Assembly: GCA_023423855.1 (NCBI GenBank)
Contig: JAFAEU010000389.1
Span: 1 to 6,710, forward strand
Source of the DNA: Pseudomonadota bacterium
GTDB taxonomy: Bacteria > Pseudomonadota > Gammaproteobacteria > Xanthomonadales > Xanthomonadaceae
DNA length: 6,710 nucleotides
Reading direction: 5' to 3'
Under the pieces are notes generated by a model that was given only the letters and a program-made list of their open reading frames with translations, was not told the DNA's origin and did no database searches. Shown here in pieces: positions 1 to 6,710 of this stretch; the stretch's first letter is position 1; each line of letters opens with the position of its first letter. Made by a program: the position numbers and the translations under genes.

Positions 1-728
1 GGCTGGGCGTGATGTTCCTGCCGACGCTGGTGCCCGACTACGGCGCGCGCATCCTGTTCCTGTCGCTGGCGGCGCTGACGGCGTGCGCGCTCGTGGCGCT
101 GGCCGCGATCCCGCGCTTCGACGAGGCGCGGCAGTCCGCGTCCGCCGCAGCGACGCGCCTGTCCGCGTCCGCGCGCACCACCGCGCTGCTGGCGTTGCTG
201 GCGCTGTTCCTGTTTCAGGGCGGCAACATGGCGCTGTCGGCCTTCATCATCCGGCTGGGCGAACACTTCCAGCTCGGCCGCGACTTCATCGGCCAGGCGC
301 TGGGCTGGGCGACCTGGATCGGCGCCGCCGGCGCAGCGCTGGTGATCGCCATGGGCACGCGCTTCGGCCGCCTGCGCCCGCTGCTGGTCGCGATGCTGCT
401 CACGCTCGCCGGCACCGCCGGCTTCTTCTGGAGCGGCATGCAGCCGGTGTTCTTCGTCGCCAACGTCGGCACCGCGATCACCTGGTCGTTCGTGGTGCCC
501 TACCTGTTCGGCATGCTGTCGCGGCTGGACGCGTCCGGACGCCTGGCGGCGCTGGGCGGCTTCGTCTCCAAGCTCGGACTCGCCTCCGGCCCGATGCTGG
601 CCGGCCGGCTGCTGTCGAACGACGACTTCCCCTTCCTGATCGCGGTGGCGATCGCCGCGCTGGCGGTGTCCGGCGTGGCGATGCTGGCCGCCGCGCGCCG
701 CATCGACCGACTGCCTTCAGACGCCTAG
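1..728 (+). CDS. MFS transporter, C-terminal part (5' end outside window)
   Basis: Inner-membrane secondary transporter of the Major Facilitator Superfamily; substrate unknown. The reading frame is open from the left edge (first full codon at 3), so the N-terminal half is missing and the GTG/ATG codons at 9 and 12 are probably internal. About 240 residues remain, with seven hydrophobic segments encoded roughly at 45-110, 177-250, 294-356, 375-432, 444-520, 543-615 and 627-695. These fit helix 6, a polar and Ala/Ser-rich central loop (FDEARQSASAAATR), and helices 7-12. The loop GTRFGRLRP between the third and fourth visible helices matches the motif-A-like loop between helices 8 and 9 of MFS proteins. 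The protein ends in a short basic tail (RRIDRLPSDA). Its stop lies 9 bases before the start of the succinate-semialdehyde dehydrogenase gene, which suggests co-transcription and a role in importing a substrate feeding that enzyme. The family call is fairly sure; the substrate link is inference from position only. Confidence 0.85.
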   Translation, partial: LGVMFLPTLVPDYGARILFLSLAALTACALVALAAIPRFDEARQSASAAATRLSASARTTALLALLALFLFQGGNMALSAFIIRLGEHFQLGRDFIGQALGWATWIGAAGAALVIAMGTRFGRLRPLLVAMLLTLAGTAGFFWSGMQPVFFVANVGTAITWSFVVPYLFGMLSRLDASGRLAALGGFVSKLGLASGPMLAGRLLSNDDFPFLIAVAIAALAVSGVAMLAAARRIDRLPSDA

Positions 729-737
729 AGCCTCGCC

Positions 738-2210
<1,473 letters not shown>

Positions 2211-2226
2211 CCGCCGGGGCGTAGCC

Positions 2227-2243
2227 GCATCGGCGCCCGATGC
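2227..2243 (+). other. short GC-rich hairpin after gabD
   Basis: GCATCGG and CCGATGC form a perfect 7-bp stem around a 3-base loop (cgc), 16 bases after the gabD stop. Two more pairs can form beyond one mismatch. No T run follows, so it is not a standard intrinsic terminator. It could slow RNA polymerase, protect the gabD mRNA 3' end, or be chance in GC-rich DNA. Confidence 0.4.
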
Positions 2244-2252
2244 CGCGAAGTG

Positions 2253-2273
2253 CCGCCCGAAGCCCGCGGGCGG
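2253..2273 (+). other. second GC-rich hairpin in the gabD-hydrolase spacer
   Basis: CCGCCCG and CGGGCGG form a perfect 7-bp stem around a 7-base loop. It lies 9 bases after the preceding hairpin and has no T tract. The two together may end or attenuate gabD transcription, but the sequence does not show this. The rest of the 2211-2348 spacer holds no gene. I could not identify a convincing -35/-10 pair for the downstream gene in it. Confidence 0.35.
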
Positions 2274-2332
2274 ATCGAAGTTCCAAGGAGTGTCTCGAAC
2301 CGACGTTGCAGTTGCCTATCAACCGGAAACGT

Positions 2333-2340
2333 AAGGGAGG
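2333..2340 (+). promoter_or_regulatory. strong ribosome binding site that fixes the start at 2349
   Basis: AAGGGAGG is a near-ideal Shine-Dalgarno sequence; its GGAGG core ends 8 bases before the ATG at 2349. The frame is also open upstream to an ATG at 2250, but that start has no such site and would place a charged, non-hydrophobic stretch of 33 residues before the signal peptide. The start at 2349 is therefore preferred. Confidence 0.85.
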
Positions 2341-2348
2341 GGATCCAG

Positions 2349-4874
2349 ATGAACGTCGTACGTCAGCTGCTGACCGCAGCGTTCCTGTGGGCGTGCCTGA
2401 CATTCGCGCAGGCGAATGCGCAGACCACCACCATCTTCAGCGATAACTTCCAGAGCGGCGCCTACCCGGGCTGGACCCTGAGCGGCGGCGGCTACGACGC
2501 GCCCAACTACTACGCCGGCAACTGGTCGATGCGCATCGACGGCCTGCGCCAGGGCGCGATCGCAGTCTCGTCGCAGGGCTACACCAACGTGTCGCTGTCG
2601 ATGGACCTGGCGGCCCTGTACCTGGTCTACGGCGACTACTGCTACGCCGAGTACTCCACCAACGGCGGTTCGAGCTGGAACACCCTGGTCCTGGTCGGCG
2701 ACGGCGAGGACACCGGCGCGATGAAGCGCGGCAGCATCGCCAGCGGCCTCAACGACAATCCGAACCTGCGTCTGCGCTTTCGCGCATACACGCTGTACGG
2801 CCACTACTGCTACGGCGACAACGTCAGCCTCAGCGGCACGCCGATCGCCGGCGGCGGCGGTCCGGAAATCGCCGTGACCGGTTCCGGCAGCTTCGGCTCG
2901 GTCGCGGTCGGCGGCACGGCGACGAACACGCTCACCATCGACAACGACGGAACCGCCAACCTCGTCATCGGCAGCCTGAGCGGCCTCGCCGCGCCGTTCT
3001 CCCTGGTCGACGACGCCTGCTCCAACCAGACGCTCGCCCCCGCGGCCTCTTGCACCGTGGGCCTGCGCTTCGCGCCGACGGCGGCCGGCGGGTTCGCCGA
3101 CACGCTCAACGTTCCCTCGAACGACGACAGCGACCCGAACGTCGCGGTGGCGGTGAGCGGCACCGGAACGGCCGCGGGCGCGCCCTACGACCCGCTGGGC
3201 GGCAGCGGCAACGTCGGCCGCAGCGCGCTGACCCACGCCTTCCTGACCGGCAGCGGCACGCTCAACCTGATGGACTTCAGCCACTACGCCCTGCCCGCCG
3301 CCGCCGCGAACCCGACCAACACCTTCCAGGGGCGGCTGACGCTATACGGCGAGGCGACCAGCGGCAGCGCGACCGAAGTCGGCGGCAACAACAACCTCCA
3401 GTACTACGCGCAGGCCGCGCACCTGCCGGAGTTCGAGTTCGACTTCGTGCAGCACGGCACCCATTTCATCCCGGTCGTCCGCGGCAAGATCGAGGGCGCG
3501 CACCCGTCCTGGGCGCTGGTGCTGGAGCCGGGCCGGGTCTGGAACGAGAACGGCGACGGCGGCTGGTCGCGCGTCGCGTTCCCGTTCGCGCTGCAGGAGC
3601 GCAACAACGACTGCATCTGGAACGGCGTGATGACCTTCCTGTTCAAGGACGACGGCTCGGTCTCGGACCTCGCCTACCAGATCGCCAGCGAGACCTGCTA
3701 CTACCTGAAGGCGAACTTCTGGGGCCGGCTGGACGCGATGTACGCGCCGGGCGCGATCGCCGGCGCGGCCGCGATCAAGGCCGACTACGAGGCCGAGGTC
3801 GCCCGCCGCATGCCGGTCAAGCCGATCTCGGCGCTGGCGACGGACTACCCGGGCAGCGGCGTGGTTGCCGCGAACATCGGCAGCGACGTCACCGCGCAGC
3901 ACATGACCGTCTACGGTGTCGCCTACAACGGCGTGCACTACGTCGGCGGCTGCCAGACCCGCTACGGGACGTATCCATTCTGCGAGGTGCTGGACGTGCC
4001 CTCCTACTCCACCGCGAAGTCGGTGTTCGGCGGCTACGGACTGATGCGGCTGGAGCAGAAGTACGCGGGTACGCAGCGCACGCTCGGCATCGACGACTGG
4101 GTCGGCGAGTGCACCGGCTCGCAATGGGACGCGCCGACGTTCGAACACGCGCTGGACATGGCGACCGGCAACTACACCTCGGCCACCGCGCACGCGGACG
4201 AGTCGTCGCAGGCGATGGTGAACGGCTTCTTCTCGGTCAACACCCACGCGCAGAAGGCAGGCTTCGCCTGCGGCTATCCGTACAAGACCGCGCCCGGCAC
4301 CACGTTCGTGTACCACACCACGGACACCTACCTGCTCGGCCGCGCGATGAACACGTACTACAAATCGCAGGCCGGAAGCGGCGCCGACTTCTTCGACGAC
4401 GTGATCGTGGGCGAGCTCTACCGGCCGCTCGGCCTGAGTCCGACGAGCTACACCACGCTGCGCACGCAGGACGCGGCCGCGCAGCCGCACACCGGCTTCG
4501 GCCTGATCTTCGTGCGCGACGACGTGGTGAAGCTGGCCGAATTCCTCAACAAGTCGCAGGGCAAGATCCAGGGCGTGCAGACGCTCGACAGCGGCATGGT
4601 CGCGGCGACGCTCAACCTCGGCGCCGGCGGCCTGCCGGCGGGCAGCAGCGCCGACCGCTACAACAACGGCTTCTGGTACTACGACCTGAAGCAGGACGCC
4701 CACAGCTACGGCTGCAGCGCGGCGAGGTGGGTGCCGTACATGTCGGGCTACGGCGGCATCAGCGTGGTGCTGTTCCCCAACGGCATGGTCTATTACAACT
4801 TCAGCGACAGCGGCCAGCTCACCTGGGGCAAGAGCGCGATCGAGCTGAACAAGATCGCGCCGATGTGTCCGTAG
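2349..4874 (+). CDS. secreted multidomain serine hydrolase (beta-lactamase/PBP fold) with MAM-like and choice-of-anchor D domains
   Basis: Exported protein of 841 residues. Residues 1-24 are a Sec signal peptide (Arg5, hydrophobic core, cleavage expected at ANA|Q). Residues 25-166 form a beta-rich domain like MAM/jelly-roll carbohydrate-binding modules (opens FSDNFQSG, ends YCYGDNVSLSG; Cys98 and Cys154). After a GGGG linker, 172-273 is a choice-of-anchor D/ASH-like Ig domain (PEIAV start, Cys224 and Cys235, FAPTAAG, VSGTG end). Residues about 326-495 are a conserved module I do not recognise (LEPGRVW, GDGGW, Cys422, Cys450). The C-terminal hydrolase carries S554-T-A-K557 as nucleophile and base, Y655-H-T657 in the YxN position, and S-G-Y-G-G at 799-803 in the KTG/HxG position. 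Known members of this fold include DD-peptidases, class C beta-lactamases, family VIII esterases and 6-aminohexanoate-oligomer hydrolases; which activity applies is not visible. The N-terminal domains probably bind glycans or surfaces (inference). It ends before a strong terminator and is followed by a paralogue at 5055. Domain order and secretion are well supported; substrate is unknown. Confidence 0.88.
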   Translation: MNVVRQLLTAAFLWACLTFAQANAQTTTIFSDNFQSGAYPGWTLSGGGYDAPNYYAGNWSMRIDGLRQGAIAVSSQGYTNVSLSMDLAALYLVYGDYCYAEYSTNGGSSWNTLVLVGDGEDTGAMKRGSIASGLNDNPNLRLRFRAYTLYGHYCYGDNVSLSGTPIAGGGGPEIAVTGSGSFGSVAVGGTATNTLTIDNDGTANLVIGSLSGLAAPFSLVDDACSNQTLAPAASCTVGLRFAPTAAGGFADTLNVPSNDDSDPNVAVAVSGTGTAAGAPYDPLGGSGNVGRSALTHAFLTGSGTLNLMDFSHYALPAAAANPTNTFQGRLTLYGEATSGSATEVGGNNNLQYYAQAAHLPEFEFDFVQHGTHFIPVVRGKIEGAHPSWALVLEPGRVWNENGDGGWSRVAFPFALQERNNDCIWNGVMTFLFKDDGSVSDLAYQIASETCYYLKANFWGRLDAMYAPGAIAGAAAIKADYEAEVARRMPVKPISALATDYPGSGVVAANIGSDVTAQHMTVYGVAYNGVHYVGGCQTRYGTYPFCEVLDVPSYSTAKSVFGGYGLMRLEQKYAGTQRTLGIDDWVGECTGSQWDAPTFEHALDMATGNYTSATAHADESSQAMVNGFFSVNTHAQKAGFACGYPYKTAPGTTFVYHTTDTYLLGRAMNTYYKSQAGSGADFFDDVIVGELYRPLGLSPTSYTTLRTQDAAAQPHTGFGLIFVRDDVVKLAEFLNKSQGKIQGVQTLDSGMVAATLNLGAGGLPAGSSADRYNNGFWYYDLKQDAHSYGCSAARWVPYMSGYGGISVVLFPNGMVYYNFSDSGQLTWGKSAIELNKIAPMCP

Positions 4875-4883
4875 GAGGCCGAT

Positions 4884-4914
4884 CCGGCGCCGTCGGGGGC
4901 GGCGCCGGGTTTGT
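4884..4914 (+). terminator. intrinsic terminator after the first hydrolase gene
   Basis: CCGGCGCCG (4884-4892) pairs perfectly with CGGCGCCGG (4900-4908) around a 7-base loop, giving a 9-bp all-G/C stem. It is followed by gtttgt and begins 9 bases after the stop codon at 4872-4874. The T tract is short, as is common in GC-rich genomes. It implies that the downstream paralogue is at least partly transcribed from its own promoter. Confidence 0.8.
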
Positions 4915-4960
4915 CCTGGAAAGTCCCTGGAGTTTCAGCCTATTTTTCGACCTCGGTATG

Positions 4961-4990
4961 CCGTCGTCCCCGCGTTCGCGGGGACGACGG
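4961..4990. repeat. perfect 14-bp palindrome, probable dispersed intergenic repeat
   Basis: CCGTCGTCCCCGCG (4961-4974) and CGCGGGGACGACGG (4977-4990) are exact inverted copies separated by TT. The design, a CCGTCGT arm closing on CCCCGCG with a tiny loop and then AATGGATGAA, resembles the REP-like dispersed palindromes common between genes in Xanthomonadaceae and other Proteobacteria. Only this single copy is visible, so dispersal is inferred from resemblance. It has no T tract and lies 47 bases after the terminator, so it is unlikely to be the terminator itself. It could be a leftover REP mobilisation unit or an mRNA-stabilising hairpin. Confidence 0.65.
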
Positions 4991-5011
4991 AATGGATGAA
5001 CTGTCATTCCT

Positions 5012-5035
5012 CTCCCGGACTTGATCCAGAGGGAG
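5012..5035. repeat. degenerate second palindrome of the intergenic repeat
   Basis: CTCCC (5012-5016) pairs with GGGAG (5031-5035), and GGA (5017-5019) pairs with TCC (5025-5027) around a cttga loop, with aga bulged out at 5028-5030. The surrounding text (TGTCATTCC, then CCGGACTTGATCC) resembles a widespread proteobacterial dispersed repeat in decayed form. It lies 21 bases after the perfect palindrome, and the two may be one paired element. Its right arm contains AGGGAGG, which looks like a Shine-Dalgarno sequence but lies too far (18 bases) from the start at 5055. No clear promoter was found in 4915-5043. Confidence 0.4.
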
Positions 5036-5043
5036 GTATCTGC

Positions 5044-5047
5044 GGAG
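5044..5047 (+). promoter_or_regulatory. ribosome binding site for the TTG start at 5055
   Basis: GGAG lies 7 bases before the TTG at 5055, a normal spacing. No ATG or GTG exists in this frame between the upstream stop (TGA at 5022-5024) and the signal peptide, so this site and the TTG are the best start. A CTG at 5040 is the only other candidate. It sits only 3 bases from the GGAGG in the upstream repeat, too close to be likely. Confidence 0.6.
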
Positions 5048-5054
5048 CCCTGCA

Positions 5055-6710
5055 TTGCCGAACGTCATCGCTGACCGGATCGCCGTATGCCTCGCCGCGC
5101 TGGCGCTGATCGCCTCCGGCGCCGCCTGCGCGCGCGACCGGTTGGATCGCGAGGCGCTGCTGTCGGGCGAGTACCGGCGCCCGGTCGACCTGTCCGCGTA
5201 CGCACCGCCCAACGACGCGCTGCCGCCGACGCACCGCTTCGAAGGGCGCCTGCGCCTGTCCGGACAGCCGTCCGCGCGCACGCTGCTGGCGCTGGACGAT
5301 TTCCTCGGCCCGAACGACGCCGCGCATGCGCGCACGCTGCCGCAGGATCTCGACATCGCGTTCGCGCAGGACGGCGACATCCTGATTCCGTCGAAGCGCG
5401 GCCCGATTCCGAGCAGCCACCCGTGGTGGGAGTTCGTGCTGGAGCCGGGACGCGCCTGGGACGAGCCCGGCGACGGCGGCTACACCCGCGCCGCGATCCC
5501 GTTCGCGCTGGTGCAGAAGAACGCCAATTGCACGCACAACGGCGTGCTGATGCTGCTGTTCCGCGACGACGGCGCCGTCTCGCGCGCGGCGATGCAGGTC
5601 GGCAGCGAGACCTGCCACTACCTGCAACTGGACCTGTGGGGCATGCTGCGGGCGGCCTATACGCCCGCACCAATCGCCGACCGCGATGCGTTGGTCGCGG
5701 CCTACAGGGCGGAAGTCGCCGCCCACCTGCCGGTGCGGCCGCTTTCGGCGCTGGCTACCGATCATCCCGCGATCGATCCGGACAGGTTCGCCATCGGCGC
5801 GCCGCGCGGACGCACCGTGCATGGCGTCGTCGTCGGCGGCATCCACTACCGCTCGGGATGCGCGACGCGGTACGGCGAGCATCCCTACTGCGACGCACTC
5901 GACATCCCCTCGTACTCGGTCGCGAAGTCGGCGGTCGCGAGCCTCGCGCTGATGCGGATGGAGCGGCTGCACCCGGGCATCATGGACGAGTCGGTCCGCC
6001 GCCACGCGCGCGCCAGCGGCTGCCGCGCCGACAAGTGGCGTGGCGTGACCTTCCGCCACCTGCTCGACATGACGACCGGCCAGTACGACTCACCCGCCTA
6101 CATGGCCGACGAGGACGATGCGCGGGTGCGCGACTTCTTCGCGCCGTCCACCCATGCGGCGCGCCTCGCCTTCGCCTGCGAGGCGTATCCGCGCCGCGAA
6201 GCTCCCGGCGCTCGCTGGGTCTACCACACCTCCGACACGTATCTGCTAGGGACGGTGCTGCAGGACGCGCTGCGCCGCATCCCCGGCCGTGAGCACGACG
6301 ACCTCTTCGACGACGTGCTCTGGACCGACGTGCTCGGCCCGATCGGGTTGAGTCCGACCGCGCGTACCACCCGCCGCAGCGGGGACGCCGCGCGGCAGCC
6401 GTTCTTTGGCTGGGGGCTGACCCTGCTCTCCGACGACGTCGCGAAACTGGCGCGCTTCCTCGGCGAACAGGAGGGTCGCATCGACGGCCGCACGGTACTG
6501 GACCCGACGATGTTCGAAGCCGCGACGCAGCGCGACCCCGAACGGCCCGGACTGCCCGTCGCCACGCTCGAGCGCTATCGCTACCGGCACGGCTTCTGGG
6601 CCCGCAACCTCCAAGCCGAGCTCGGCTGCGCGCAGCCGACATGGGTACCCTTCCTGTCCGGCTTCGGCGGCATCACCGTGGCGATGTTCCCCAACGGCGT
6701 CGCCTGGTAC
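5055..6710 (+). CDS. exported serine hydrolase (beta-lactamase/PBP fold), paralogue of the upstream gene, 3' end outside window
   Basis: The frame is open from the TTG at 5055 to the right edge: 552 residues seen, and about 25 more expected by alignment with the upstream paralogue. Residues 1-26 are an export signal (hydrophobic stretch IAVCLAALALIASGAAC). Cleavage at ACA|R by signal peptidase I is plausible; the alternative is a weak, atypical lipobox at GAAC with Cys25 lipidated. Residues about 62-232 are the same unrecognised module as in the neighbour (LEPGRAW, GDGGY, SETCHYL). The hydrolase domain carries S288-V-A-K291, Y390-H-T392 and S-G-F-G-G at 535-539. Spacings between these motifs (102 and 146 residues) nearly equal those of the neighbour (101 and 145). 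Seven cysteines, at 159, 187, 269, 279, 323, 375 and 525, match the neighbour's. The MAM-like and choice-of-anchor D domains are absent. It likely acts in the periplasm or outside the cell on a related substrate. The upstream terminator suggests separate regulation. The enzyme reaction is not known. Confidence 0.85.
   Translation, partial: MPNVIADRIAVCLAALALIASGAACARDRLDREALLSGEYRRPVDLSAYAPPNDALPPTHRFEGRLRLSGQPSARTLLALDDFLGPNDAAHARTLPQDLDIAFAQDGDILIPSKRGPIPSSHPWWEFVLEPGRAWDEPGDGGYTRAAIPFALVQKNANCTHNGVLMLLFRDDGAVSRAAMQVGSETCHYLQLDLWGMLRAAYTPAPIADRDALVAAYRAEVAAHLPVRPLSALATDHPAIDPDRFAIGAPRGRTVHGVVVGGIHYRSGCATRYGEHPYCDALDIPSYSVAKSAVASLALMRMERLHPGIMDESVRRHARASGCRADKWRGVTFRHLLDMTTGQYDSPAYMADEDDARVRDFFAPSTHAARLAFACEAYPRREAPGARWVYHTSDTYLLGTVLQDALRRIPGREHDDLFDDVLWTDVLGPIGLSPTARTTRRSGDAARQPFFGWGLTLLSDDVAKLARFLGEQEGRIDGRTVLDPTMFEAATQRDPERPGLPVATLERYRYRHGFWARNLQAELGCAQPTWVPFLSGFGGITVAMFPNGVAWY

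Noticed and set aside
2310..2338. Possible sigma-70 promoter (TTGCAG with ACGTAA about 17 bases later)
   Set aside because: The -10 match is poor and would overlap the ribosome site, leaving almost no 5' leader.
2250..2348. Upstream ATG at 2250 as start of the first hydrolase
   Set aside because: The extra 33 residues are charged and would bury the signal peptide, while the ATG at 2349 has a near-ideal Shine-Dalgarno.
2385..2396. Lipoprotein signal around Cys16 of the first hydrolase
   Set aside because: The residues before the cysteine are L-W-A; tryptophan at -2 does not fit a lipobox. A good ANA|Q cleavage site lies further on.
3342..4703. Antisense open frame of about 453 codons opposite the first hydrolase
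   Set aside because: It is Val/Arg/Ala/Gly-rich without domains, opposite a gene with a signal peptide and catalytic motifs; a shadow frame.
5087..6292. + strand open frame of about 401 codons starting with ATG at 5087
   Set aside because: It is out of frame with the second hydrolase, whose frame carries the signal peptide, SxxK and matching cysteines. The translation is Arg/Ala-rich noise.

Overview
The window is very GC-rich, uses G/C-ending codons throughout, and carries four protein genes, all on the + strand. The close match of one product to gammaproteobacterial GabD, the pair of large exported serine hydrolases, and the repeat-type palindromes between genes suggest a Gammaproteobacterium of the Xanthomonadaceae (Lysobacter/Luteimonas type). 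This placement is an inference; no rRNA or marker gene is present to settle it.

Layout. Positions 1-728 hold the C-terminal part of a Major Facilitator Superfamily transporter whose beginning lies outside the window. Nine bases later, 738-2210 encodes a complete succinate-semialdehyde dehydrogenase (GabD). The two probably form one transcription unit for uptake and oxidation of a GABA- or succinate-semialdehyde-linked carbon source, although the transporter's substrate cannot be read from the sequence. Positions 2211-2348 are a 138-base spacer with two GC-rich hairpins and a strong Shine-Dalgarno sequence.

Positions 2349-4874 encode an 841-residue exported protein: signal peptide, a jelly-roll/MAM-like domain, a choice-of-anchor D type Ig-like domain, an unrecognised conserved module of about 170 residues, and a C-terminal beta-lactamase/penicillin-binding-protein-fold serine hydrolase. 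A strong intrinsic terminator (4884-4914) follows, then a perfect 14-bp palindrome (4961-4990) and a degenerate second hairpin. A paralogue begins at a TTG codon at 5055 and runs off the right edge. It has the same unrecognised module and serine hydrolase domain but lacks the two N-terminal accessory domains.

The most interesting content is this tandem pair. Both copies share the pre-catalytic module, seven cysteines in matching positions, and an unusual active-site motif set: S-[TV]-A-K, then Y-H-T in place of Y-x-N, then S-G-[YF]-G-G in place of the K-T-G or H-x-G motif. They look like a distinct disulfide-stabilised lineage of secreted serine hydrolases whose substrate (peptide, ester, amide or cell-wall fragment) is not known from sequence. 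No CRISPR array, tRNA, rRNA, insertion sequence or phage gene was found.
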